A DNA stretch of 25,259 nt from Paraphysomonas bandaiensis (lineage: Eukaryota > Chrysophyceae), in contig CBFFRP010000582.1 in NCBI GenBank assembly GCA_965644295.1, positions 1 through 25,259 of the forward strand. Reading direction: 5' to 3'. Of this stretch, positions 1-8,302 are shown one piece after another (the stretch's first letter is position 1; every line of letters starts with the position of its first letter). The notes below the pieces were generated by a model. It saw only the letters and a list, made by a program, of their open reading frames with translations, had not been told where the DNA came from and ran no database searches. Position numbers and translations under genes: made by a program.

Positions 1-755
1 AGAATGCTTTCATTGTAAGTTTGAGCAATGAGGTCCAGAAATATTTGAGCCAGCCCATATTTCTTACCCTTAAGCTCCGGGCAATACTCTTTATTGTTCT
101 CCATCAATATTTGGAAAACCTTCGTAAAGAGATCCTTCCTCCTAAGGATACCTTGATAGAATCGCTGGTGATTCGCTGGATTAACTTTTTCCCAATTTAG
201 AGGCTTCATATAGCGAAGTGCATGCCTCATGGTATCCCCAAACTCACGCTTTGACATGACTTTGGTCTCCTTGGCCATTAGCTTCATGAAATCAGTGGGA
301 GTCATCTTGTAGAAATCTGCTTCAGACACTTCATGGTTATGCATCAGCAAACTTCGTAGTCGCTTTGACAATATCCGTGGAGGTTCTAGTTTGAGGCTGT
401 AAGTGCTCTCCCATTCCATCCACTGAATCAAGAAATTGGAGAAATCCGCTAGGTCAGTAGAGTCTAGGAATATGTGCTTGAAGTCTGGCGGTGGCATGTT
501 GATCACTACCATTCGCTTCTCTTCTGCAGCAGAAACATCTTCAAGGTCTTTCTGGAATCGTGTCTTTCTTGATTGTCTTTCTCTTGCTGAAAAATGCGAT
601 CCATCATCCCTTTCATCATCTTTATCAAGAGTGCGCTCGCCCTCCAAAATACTGAGTCTAGATTCGAGTGCGGCAGATCTATCCGCTTGTAAGTCCATTT
701 TCACAACCAAAGACTGTAAAAGAGTCTTTATAGTGTCTTCTTCGTCAATTTCCAT
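1..755 (-). CDS. Gag-like protein of a retroelement, C-terminus beyond the left edge
   Basis: An open minus-strand frame of 251 codons starts at ATG 755 and stays open to the window edge without a stop, so the gene is partial. The product starts MEIDEEDTIKTLL. It has an acidic and basic N-terminal half with a likely short coiled coil (residues 1-45), then a helical, Trp/Leu-rich region (about 95-250) with patches such as FLIQWMEWE, MKPLNWEKVNP and NHQRFYQGILRRKD. That layout (charged coil, then an all-helical core with no catalytic motif) resembles Gag proteins of LTR retrotransposons. No zinc knuckle is visible, but it could lie beyond the edge. The frame sits 40 bp from one arm of the 110-bp palindrome, as expected if that arm is part of a terminal repeat or leader. 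The Gag call is inference from composition and context; a host gene of unknown function is the alternative. Confidence 0.5.
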   Translation of the reverse strand, partial: MEIDEEDTIKTLLQSLVVKMDLQADRSAALESRLSILEGERTLDKDDERDDGSHFSARERQSRKTRFQKDLEDVSAAEEKRMVVINMPPPDFKHIFLDSTDLADFSNFLIQWMEWESTYSLKLEPPRILSKRLRSLLMHNHEVSEADFYKMTPTDFMKLMAKETKVMSKREFGDTMRHALRYMKPLNWEKVNPANHQRFYQGILRRKDLFTKVFQILMENNKEYCPELKGKKYGLAQIFLDLIAQTYNESI

Positions 756-794
756 TGTTAACAATATTTTCCGGCTTTTAACCCAAGTAAATTT

Positions 795-1071
795 ACTGCA
801 ATGGAACTCAGGTTGGGACCTGAGAGCCAAACTCTAAATAAGCTAAAACTCGCTTTAACAGAGAGAATGCTGCTTATTATTAACCTATACTACTTCTGCA
901 GTACTGAACTGCATAGCTGGTGAGTTGTGCTTTAGTTTCTTGGGGTGCCGAGAAGCATTTAGTACTGCAGAAGTAGTATAGGTTAATAATAAGCAGCATT
1001 CTCTCTGTTAAAGCGAGTTTTAGCTTATTTAGAGTTTGGCTCTCAGGTCCCAACCTGAGTTCCATTGCAGT
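795..1071. repeat. 110-bp near-perfect palindrome with 55-bp loop
   Basis: Bases 795-905 are the reverse complement of 961-1071 over the whole arm by direct reading; the loop is 906-960. The inner arm ends read CAGTACT / AGTACTG. The left arm lies just upstream of the Gag-like start. The right arm overlaps the last ten or so codons and the stop of the OTU-SET ORF. Arms this identical suggest a recent event: two inverted copies of a terminal repeat, a DIRS-like or foldback end, or an assembly or snap-back artefact. No clear target-site duplication is seen outside the arms. Confidence 0.85.
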
Positions 1072-4000
1072 CCCATACTGCTTTATTGGCACCGCCTATG
1101 TCGCTGTCGTACGCAGCCCTGGCTTGGATTAATATCTCAAGTGGCCAGCGTTGATCACACCAGTAATGATGCCCGTAGTTGATGAGAAGTTCTTCATCCT
1201 TAGCAATGGGACGTATTGTACGGACATAGAGGCGTTTATTTTTCGTGACAAACTTGACATTAGCCATGTTTGTGGCTAGGGGGTCATTAATATACCCAGC
1301 TTCGCATGTTACACATTGTCGGACTTGGTCAAAGCCATCTATTGCGAAGGTACCAGTACTGTCTTGAACTATGTAATCAGAACGCCTTGCAGACTGACTC
1401 AGCTTTGTTAGTGGATAGCGTTTGCCTTTGTACTCAGCAATGATGACGTCTGCTGGGAATGTGTTCTTCGCATAAAGGGATAGTCCTTTGGCAGTGTTAT
1501 CGGCGTACGCAATGTAGAACTTTCTTGACCAGTCCTTGTCCCAGCTGGTGGTATCAAGTGCTGGAGTTGGTCTGATCGTTCGTGTGGTCGTGGATTGGTG
1601 TGAGTTGTGAAGGTTCGTTGGTTGGTCACTTTCATCGTAATTTACGACCTTTTTGGCTTTCCGGGTTGGCTGGCATCGACTTGTCAACGCAGTTTGGGCG
1701 TGTTTCAACTGCATCTTCTTGTGCGATGGTAGTGCTCCAGGGGTTGAAGCCTGCAGAATCTGTCGATTTGTTCGTGCTAGCTTGGTGCTGCTGGACGAGG
1801 TTGTTCTGGTGCTGGTCGTCTTTGATGTCCTATTGTTGTTCGTGATTGAGTCCGCGGGAAGTGTAGGTGGAGCGATGGGGTCAGACGTTGAGAGTATACT
1901 GGGGGCCAAGGTGTTTTCAAGAGATAGTAGGGCGTTGTCTAGGGCAGTAGAAAGACCGGCAGGGTCTAAGAGGAAGTAGTGAGCATCTTGTAGTATGACA
2001 TGGTAGTAGTTATCACGAATAGCGTTCCTAAGTTCCTCCACCTTCCATGCGATGTTATAAGCTACTTTGTCAGTAGGGATACCTACAATGCTGAGATAAT
2101 TACCATTTTGCGCCCACGTCGTGCAGGGGTTGATAGTAGAGGCTAAAAGGTGGACCTCTCGCACTGAGAGCCAGTGAGTTATGTCGTCCTCCGTAGTGTA
2201 TGTTGTTTTGGCAGGTATTAAAAGTGCGGCCTGTGCGTGATCCAACTTATGTCGTAGTGGCTGAAGTGTGTGATGGGCCATGCACTCCCGTTGCATTGTG
2301 TCGAACGCTTGGGTGCCTAATGTATTTATAAAAGATGCTAGCGTGTGACGGTCCTTGCGTTGTTTGAGGTCTAATTTCAGACAGGAGCGAGTGTGTCGCC
2401 TGCTTGAAGCAAGAATGTGCAGATGATAGAGTGTGCTGTATGCGCAGTATCCATCACTTGGGATATGTTGTTGTGTGCGAAGGGCTGAGGGTCTGAGGGT
2501 GAGGCGATAGACTCTGCTCATGTCGCACATATGGAGCCTGAGTTGTCGACGGTCCGTGGGGTTCATCTGCCGTAGTTGACGTCGAGCTCTCGGTGACAAG
2601 GAGACTGCAATTACTTCCCTCTGTTCCTGTTGCTCTCTTTGCTCATGTAGCATAGATGGTACAGTTGACGGTTCAGAAGTCCAGATGATGTTGGTGCTCT
2701 GTCTGGAGGTCTGGTGTTGTAGAAAACAGGATAGCCGCTCCTGAGTTCGTGTTAGAGCGTGCATGATGGAGGTGGGGATATTTGTTGCATTTAGTATGTG
2801 AAACCCATGCTGGCTGCGTATGATGTCATGGGTTACCACAGTGTTGGTAGAAGCGTGCACTGTTAGTGCCTGTCTGGAGAATGGTGATAGCTGTGCCCAA
2901 CCAGGCGCCAGGTGCGGTTGAACAGCGTCCCATAGTCTGTATGGTATGGAGAGAAGATCGAGTAGCAGTTGGAAATCCTCCGTGTCTAGATGTAGTCCTG
3001 TGTGTGGATTCGAGGATTCATATTGCATAAGTGTCTTACGGAGAGTGACAGTGGCTGTTGAGGGAATACCCTTTGTCAGGCAAAGGGTCCGCACATGCCT
3101 AGATACAACATGAGTGGAGTCTGCCCAGGGTTTGTTGCCATTCGCGAGATGCTGGGCAACTAGTAGGGCGCTGTGCGTGGTGTCCAATTTGTGCTCTGGT
3201 AGCGTGAATGATATCATGAGATCATAGTTGTCCGTCCTGGAAGCCTTGGCTATGAATCCTTCCCATATGTCTAAACAGGCAGGGGATAGCATGTGTGCGT
3301 ATATTTCTTTTAAAAGGTTTCCCTGTGGGGAGGCAGCAATGGTTTGGGTTTCATCATATCTAACCCAGTTGTTCAGCAGATCGGAGTGAAAGGGCGTGTG
3401 ACCCCGGCCCTCTGTGTAGTGTAGGGGGTATGTGGCAATATCCTTGGGCAGTACATCCGGCCTGAGGTCAGGAGTGGTAGTGGAGAGTGAGGATGGGCCG
3501 TCTGGGGCTAATGCTGGAGTTCCCATGGTGTTCAGTTGAGCAAGGTTGGTGGTAGGTGGCTTCCGTTTGACTGGGAAATAGTCAAATAACGTTGCATACG
3601 GTGTGGTGGCATCCTTAGTGGGTAAGGGTAATGTGTGGGTGGATTTGCTGGGTCCGTCACCGCTGTTATCGGAGGAGAATTCCTTCCCCTGAAGGGCGTG
3701 GGAGGGATGGTTGATGGACCTGGCACGGTGGACTCCTTGCATTCCCTTGGAATGACATTGCAACACATTTTGGAGACGCATGATGACAAGGTCAGGAATT
3801 CTCTCGAGTAGCGCGTGTAGTTCCAACTCCACCGGGTATTTGGTGTCCAGGAAGAAGTGATCGTTGGAGCAAAACACATCATAAGATGGAAGGAATTGAG
3901 TTTGTGGAAGGAAGGAGGAATAGTGGGTGGACCAGTACGCCCAGTAAGGGAGAGGCGATAGTTTGTCTGGGGGTTTTCTAGGAGGAGGTAGAGTGTACTG

Positions 4001-4786
4001 TGTGTGTGTATGACACTGCAGTGGTGTTATGAGTGTGTTGGACAGTGAGAGAGAGCTGGTGATGTGTCCAACAGTACAGGTAGACAGGTACATGGACATG
4101 GTGATGTGTCCAACAGTACAGGTAGACAGGTACATGGACATGGTGATGTGTCCAACAGTACAGGTAGACAGGTACATGGACATGGTGATGTGTCCAACAG
4201 CAGTAGAGGTATACACGGAATGGTATGCATCCTGTAGGACACAGTAGTACAGTAGTCGAGTATACCGTATGCGGAATACAGTGTCTATCCAATGAGATGG
4301 ATGGGCTGTGGGGGTGATAGGTGAACAGGGTGAGGGGGTAGCCTGCTGGGTGGATGGACCACAGACAAACCATGTTGGGTTGGGTTGAGTGGGCGGCAGA
4401 AGGCAGCCCTGTTGCACAGTTGAGAGGGATCGAGAGTATTCAGTGATTGCATAGGGGGTCCATGGGGGTCGTTTTCGTGAACCTGCTCGCACGAGCCATG
4501 TTCTGAGAGGTTGTAGCCGTAGAAAGCGATGGGTGAGACGAAGTTGTCTGCTGAGGGGATAGCACGTAGGTGCGGTCAGCGCTGCATTGGTGCAGGCACG
4601 TGGTTTAACTGAAGTAGTTGAGTAGGGTGAAGGTTGCAAGGCCAGGCAGGGGGGCTTGGAGCGTGTACAACATGGTGTGACAGGTAATTTGTCGGAAGCG
4701 TGGTGGTCAACAAAATGCAGCAGTAAGGGAGTGTAAAAGGCCCTGGGCACACTGATGTGACTCAGCCACAGTCTCAATAGAGACAT
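1043..4786 (-). CDS. OTU-like cysteine protease and SET-domain protein, single intronless ORF
   Basis: A 1247-codon uninterrupted frame. Around residues 775-785 the motif SDGYCAYSTL carries the OTU (ovarian-tumour deubiquitinase) signature Asp-Gly-x-Cys, with candidate nucleophile Cys781. A plausible catalytic His is His936 in QDAHYFLLDP. Residues about 1085-1225 form a SET methyltransferase domain: GLSLYAKNTF and EYKGKRY at the start, CEAGYINDP in the pseudoknot region, and EELLINYGHHYW near 1200. Residues about 185-242 hold a 14-residue tandem repeat. The first ~330 residues are low-complexity, so the true start may be internal, for example ATG 3526 (MGTPALAPDG). It has no introns, unlike nearly every other gene here, and flanks a Gag-like frame, so a mobile-element origin is likely. 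The last codons lie in the palindrome arm and may not be original. The OTU and SET calls rest on motifs; substrates are unknown. Confidence 0.65.
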   Translation of the reverse strand: MSLLRLWLSHISVPRAFYTPLLLHFVDHHASDKLPVTPCCTRSKPPCLALQPSPYSTTSVKPRACTNAALTAPTCYPLSRQLRLTHRFLRLQPLRTWLVRAGSRKRPPWTPYAITEYSRSLSTVQQGCLLPPTQPNPTWFVCGPSTQQATPSPCSPITPTAHPSHWIDTVFRIRYTRLLYYCVLQDAYHSVYTSTAVGHITMSMYLSTCTVGHITMSMYLSTCTVGHITMSMYLSTCTVGHITSSLSLSNTLITPLQCHTHTQYTLPPPRKPPDKLSPLPYWAYWSTHYSSFLPQTQFLPSYDVFCSNDHFFLDTKYPVELELHALLERIPDLVIMRLQNVLQCHSKGMQGVHRARSINHPSHALQGKEFSSDNSGDGPSKSTHTLPLPTKDATTPYATLFDYFPVKRKPPTTNLAQLNTMGTPALAPDGPSSLSTTTPDLRPDVLPKDIATYPLHYTEGRGHTPFHSDLLNNWVRYDETQTIAASPQGNLLKEIYAHMLSPACLDIWEGFIAKASRTDNYDLMISFTLPEHKLDTTHSALLVAQHLANGNKPWADSTHVVSRHVRTLCLTKGIPSTATVTLRKTLMQYESSNPHTGLHLDTEDFQLLLDLLSIPYRLWDAVQPHLAPGWAQLSPFSRQALTVHASTNTVVTHDIIRSQHGFHILNATNIPTSIMHALTRTQERLSCFLQHQTSRQSTNIIWTSEPSTVPSMLHEQREQQEQREVIAVSLSPRARRQLRQMNPTDRRQLRLHMCDMSRVYRLTLRPSALRTQQHIPSDGYCAYSTLYHLHILASSRRHTRSCLKLDLKQRKDRHTLASFINTLGTQAFDTMQRECMAHHTLQPLRHKLDHAQAALLIPAKTTYTTEDDITHWLSVREVHLLASTINPCTTWAQNGNYLSIVGIPTDKVAYNIAWKVEELRNAIRDNYYHVILQDAHYFLLDPAGLSTALDNALLSLENTLAPSILSTSDPIAPPTLPADSITNNNRTSKTTSTRTTSSSSTKLARTNRQILQASTPGALPSHKKMQLKHAQTALTSRCQPTRKAKKVVNYDESDQPTNLHNSHQSTTTRTIRPTPALDTTSWDKDWSRKFYIAYADNTAKGLSLYAKNTFPADVIIAEYKGKRYPLTKLSQSARRSDYIVQDSTGTFAIDGFDQVRQCVTCEAGYINDPLATNMANVKFVTKNKRLYVRTIRPIAKDEELLINYGHHYWCDQRWPLEILIQARAAYDSDIGGANKAVWDCNGTQVGT
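4061..4198. repeat. 42-bp in-frame minisatellite
   Basis: Unit starts at 4061, 4103, 4145 and 4187 show a 42-bp period with almost identical copies, each beginning GATGTGTCCAACAG; the fourth copy is partial. The period is a multiple of three, so on the minus strand it inserts MSMYLSTCTVGHIT-type repeats into the N-terminal region of the OTU-SET ORF without breaking the frame. Confidence 0.9.
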
Positions 4787-4960
4787 TGGGCTTGGAGCTG
4801 GTTAATAGAGTGAAACTTTATGTTGGACTGTATTTGCCATCGTAGGGCAGAGAATTATCCCATAGTATGTTTGGCGTTAGGCAACTACTAATACTGCATC
4901 GCATCATATGCTATATACTATAGGAGTAACTCTGTAATACACTTGATCATTCCTTATTAT
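4787..4960. other. Short intergenic spacer
   Basis: 174 bp between the 3' end of the 99-aa gene and the first ATG of the OTU-SET ORF, both on the minus strand. It is AT-rich with no recognised gene. It would hold any promoter or 5' leader of the OTU-SET ORF and the 3' UTR of the 99-aa gene. Confidence 0.5.
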
Positions 4961-5552
4961 TTAATCACTCCCTCTAATCAATGAAGTATAGTACGGGCAT
5001 TTGTAATCATCTAGTTCAGTGTACTGCATGGAATATATCCGAAGTTTTTGTTGCATTTTATACTCCTCAATTTGGTCTGGAAGTCCATGCTCCCATTCCT
5101 TTGTAGGAGCTCCTGTATACAAGTCGTATCAACCAAACGTATCATTTATAAGAATCAGAATAGATGCCGATAGAGTCAGAAATCGGTCAGCATAATATAT
5201 ATATGGAGCAGCAACATGGAGAAGTAACAAGTGAAACTATATAATCTCAACAGGCTAAACACCCACGTACCCATAATAATGCCAAAACCATCTTCATTCA
5301 GTATTCGGAATATCTCACGGGCTGACACTATTGGGGAGTCTACATCTCACTCGGGATGAGGAAGGGATATTATTACAAGCTAAAATTCGTGATAACTATA
5401 GAACGAAACAAAATTTAATGGTTAGTCACATGATGCAAAAATATAACTAATATTTCAACGTAACGGGACATACTTGCAGGTAAAGTAGCCAATAAATCAA
5501 CAACTTCGACAGAATCCTCATATTGAGCTGCCCCAATCCGAGAGCGTACCAT
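4961..5552 (-). CDS. Small 99-aa protein of unknown function, three exons
   Basis: Exons on the minus strand: 5552-5474, 5339-5271 and 5112-4961 (79, 69 and 152 nt, total 300). Both introns (134 and 158 nt) break codons after the first base. The donors are GTATGT and GTACGT; the acceptors end GTAG and ACAG. The start ATG has an in-frame TAG a few codons upstream and the frame closes at TAA 4961-4963. The protein starts MVRSRIGAAQYEDSVEVVDL, continues with SAREIFRILNEDGFGIIMG (predicted helix plus strand) and has a Tyr-rich end, YTELDDYKCPYYTSLI. There is no signal peptide or membrane segment. Each exon is too short to show as a long ORF; three exons joining in phase with good splice sites is the main evidence. 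The family was not recognised. Confidence 0.7.
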
Positions 5553-5989
5553 GGTGAAGTGCTAGTGTTGACTACGCTAAGCAACACAGGTGTGGGACAG
5601 AACAGAATCTGGGCGTGATCTATGCTGTCAGCTACGTTGGTACACGCGGGTAGGCAGATTATAGAATCAGTGCTATATCTCGGTGTTATAGGTGGTATAC
5701 CAGCGAGTCTTCACATGGCCACGCCTCTGAATGGGGAAGATACTAATGCCTTATACTACAGGCAAGAGCAAGACAATGACATACAACGATATGACATGAT
5801 GGTTACATACGATGTGACGACTGGAAGGAACTGTTCGACGTAGAGAACAATATATATGACAACAGAATGTAACGGAAACGTCAGGACAGATATTTCATTG
5901 TTGGCGGTTGGTATATGAAGATTCCTTGCCACATTGATCCAATGCACAATGCAACTGGACTCAAGGAGGTCCACTGGACTCAAGTTTCT
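5553..5989. other. Intergenic region
   Basis: 437 bp between the minus-strand candidate gene ending at 5990 and the 99-aa gene starting at 5552. Short frames exist on both strands (plus 5622-5843, minus 5983-5756), but none has matching splice sites or a recognisable domain. A short direct repeat built on GGACTCAAG occurs near 5957-5982. I would leave it unannotated. Confidence 0.4.
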
Positions 5990-6849
5990 TTAGCCATCTA
6001 AACTGTTTCTTCTTAAGAACACTAAAGGTGCACTTGACTTCTTTCGCACTGACTCAAGAAACTCGTCCTCGATATTGTAATGAAAGCTGTTCGATGCTAT
6101 ATTGCATAATGTGCTCTTTAATAGTTTTCGAGGGCTTGTTGGATGAGTATGAGTAGATACTGATTGAACTGATGAAGATCCAGACATGCTAAAAGATGAT
6201 CTCGTCTTCGACCGTAGTTTTTATGAACGATAACCCCAGACAGTTGTAGCATTACCTGTGAACACGCAACCGCAGTAACATGCTTTCAGCTGCATGAGTT
6301 ATTGAGACTATGATCGTCTACACAAGGTCCTTGTAGCCCACTTACATTTCCAACACATTCTCGGTCAGTTGCAGTTGTCTAAGTAGCTGAGAGCATATGT
6401 GAAACAGTTTAATTCCATTAAATGAATCAGTGCATATTTCAATAAAGTACTGTCTAATGCTCTTTATGTTAAGGAAGTGGATCTTCCTGATATAATTGAT
6501 AATACTTTCAGTAATCAGGGAATTGACAATGGTTTGTTCTTCATTAATAGCATCAATTAATATTATTGTTGCCTGATCCCAAAGAGATGGTCTCTTGCCG
6601 TGGCCTGAATCCGAGCTAATATCGTCACCGACTTCGTAGCATAGTTATGTGAAGCAGATCACTACCAATCGCTTATGTTTCGACTTATTTATTATCAGTG
6701 GTTAGAACCCCATCATTTCTTCCATATAGACGATAGTTGGTACGTCTTTTAGCTCCAGACAGGATATGATCAACATTAACATGTATTAGGCAGAAGGCAC
6801 TCCCTAAGCACTTTTTTAAATGCATGGATAATAATTCTATATTCCACAT
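5990..6849 (-). CDS. Candidate multi-exon gene of unknown function, structure incomplete
   Basis: Three coding-like pieces lie in order on the minus strand. Piece C (6188-5990) follows a good acceptor (TCTTTTAG), encodes a Ser-rich start (MSGSSSVQSVSTH) and ends LRRNSLDG plus stop. Piece B (open from 6644 to 6346) ends at a consensus GTAAGT donor and encodes a helical stretch including SLWDQATIILIDAI and YIRKIHFLNIKS. B joins C in phase across a 157-nt intron. Piece A (6849-6685) starts at ATG and encodes MWNIELLSMHLKKCLGSAF through HILSGAKRRTNYRLYGRND before a stop. A to B is unresolved: a GTACCA donor inside A (after the codons for AKR) would join the acceptor near 6632 in phase, but this is weaker. 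No domain was recognised. B and C are probably real exons; the whole model could also be a decayed gene. Confidence 0.4.
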
Positions 6850-7207
6850 GCAGGAATTCTTCTCTACTAAACTACATCAATATATCAATATCTACCCAAG
6901 CAGTGTACTATATTACATGTTACTACACCGAATGCCTTTACAATTGATAATTGATCATACAATTTACATTTAATGATGGGAATGCTGAAGAAGCACTACT
7001 GTACGTAATCTAGGCAGTGATTATGGCCAGCTACGAGGTTGCGTGCTATATATAACTTCGCAGGTACAATACCAATCAATAAATTAAAACTGAATCACAC
7101 TGATGACAAGACACACCTACGTACGACTACAACTAAATCGCTATAACTTGTATGGAAGTGTCCCAGCATTATATGAAATGACAACAAGCCACAGAAACAT
7201 AGAAATA
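6850..7207. other. Gap between the PH gene and the candidate gene
   Basis: 358 bp of AT-rich DNA. I see no convincing exon, repeat or RNA gene. It may hold the 3' UTR of the PH gene and the promoter of the candidate gene downstream or, if the PH gene extends further, an intron. Confidence 0.35.
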
Positions 7208-7698
7208 TTAACAATTTCTATCTAATGAGTTTGCACGGGCTTCTGGATATACACCACCATGGAAATCACCTTGAATACGCTTCACAATAAATTCTTCTCC
7301 ATGCAATTGTTGCAAAATTTCCGCAAGTCCATTAAACCATGTGTCGAACTGATCTGAACTTAGAGCCATTAAATCAACAGATCTAGTAGGAGTAATTAAT
7401 GAAAAGCACTGATTATAGACATGCCCTCCGTATTCTGCACTCTTTCTTTTAAAGTTAGTTGTGTTCTGGCCTTGCTCAAGTCTAGTAACAGTTTGGAGAT
7501 TAACTGCATAGTATTACTAAGCGATTAGACGTTTTATAATTACTCACTAATAGAATCTTCAGGTTTTTTGCATGCAAATATTGAGGATTTCCAATATAAA
7601 GTGGTATTATCTTTCGATATATGAATACGCCTCTCTTGCACACGTCCTTGACGACCAAACTTGAGAAATATATCTCCTGTATATAAGCAATCAGACAT
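7208..7698 (-). CDS. Small PH-domain protein, two exons
   Basis: Exon 1 is 7698-7548 and exon 2 is 7503-7208. A 44-nt intron (GTGAGT...GCAG) splits a codon after its first base. Together they give 447 nt, 148 aa plus TAA. The protein is almost entirely one pleckstrin-homology domain of the kind found in phospholipase C and related proteins: strands GDIFLKFGRQGRVQERRIHI and TTLYWKS, then TVTRLEQGQNTTNFKR, the core strand NQCFSLITPTRSVDLMAL and the invariant-Trp C-terminal helix DTWFNGLAEILQQL (about residues 110-123). PH domains of this type usually bind phosphoinositides or proteins at membranes. Nothing catalytic follows before the stop, so it would be a stand-alone PH protein, unless a donor inside exon 2 (for example after RIQ) splices on to exons further left. 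It is divergent from the MFS gene. Confidence 0.7.
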
Positions 7699-8302
7699 TT
7701 ATAAGTGTTGCACACTGTGCTTTATGATGTTGAAATATATGGGGGTTCATGAACTGTGATACTGTATCATGGATGTGTATGTACTGGCAGCAGTGTGGTA
7801 TGGGATGATATGCATGTACAGTATTTGTACCTATCAAAACTCCTGATTATCAAATTCAAAACAGAAAATCATCGATTTCATATTAAAATATTGAAATTAT
7901 GGATAAAAATCGATTTGTACCACCAAACCACCTCATCTCGATAGAAATTGAGGAAAAAACAAACAATTTTGGACTGAAATCTTGTTTTGTGGACTGAAAA
8001 GTACAACACAACAAGTACCTCTCCTCCAACATACAGCAGAGTATACCAAAGCAAAAAAATTCTGAGAATTTAATACTGTGGCTAATTTAACCAATCATAA
8101 TACATTATTTCTCTTTCTATCTAGTTCATTGGATAGATTCTATGGCTGCAATGAGCGTATGATTGAACACTATGCATATATATATATATATATGTGTGTA
8201 TATATGACTAGATTCCAGTGATAATAGTTCCATATCACTTAAATTGAGTAGAACATAATCTGAATGTGTATTTTTATTAATCTCATTTATTAGTGAAACC
8301 AA
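7699..8302. promoter_or_regulatory. Divergent intergenic region between the PH and MFS genes
   Basis: 604 bp between two start codons facing away from each other, so it should contain both promoters. It is AT-rich, includes a TA dinucleotide run at about 8175-8195 followed by TGTGTGTA, and has no convincing coding exon. No specific promoter element can be assigned. Confidence 0.4.

Noticed and set aside
436-837. Plus-strand 133-codon ORF
   Set aside because: It is the antisense of the Gag-like frame, which has the more protein-like composition and stays open to the edge.
880-1092. Minus-strand 70-codon ORF
   Set aside because: It spans the palindrome and loop and is explained by the repeat; it has no domain.
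1582-1979. Two overlapping plus-strand ORFs
   Set aside because: They are antisense to the OTU-SET frame in its Ser/Thr-rich linker; biased codon composition explains the openness.
5622-5843. Plus-strand 73-codon ORF
   Set aside because: No domain, no splice partner and no better composition than the antisense frame; probably chance.
7756-7944. Plus-strand 62-codon ORF
   Set aside because: Low-complexity AT-rich frame in the divergent promoter region with no domain.
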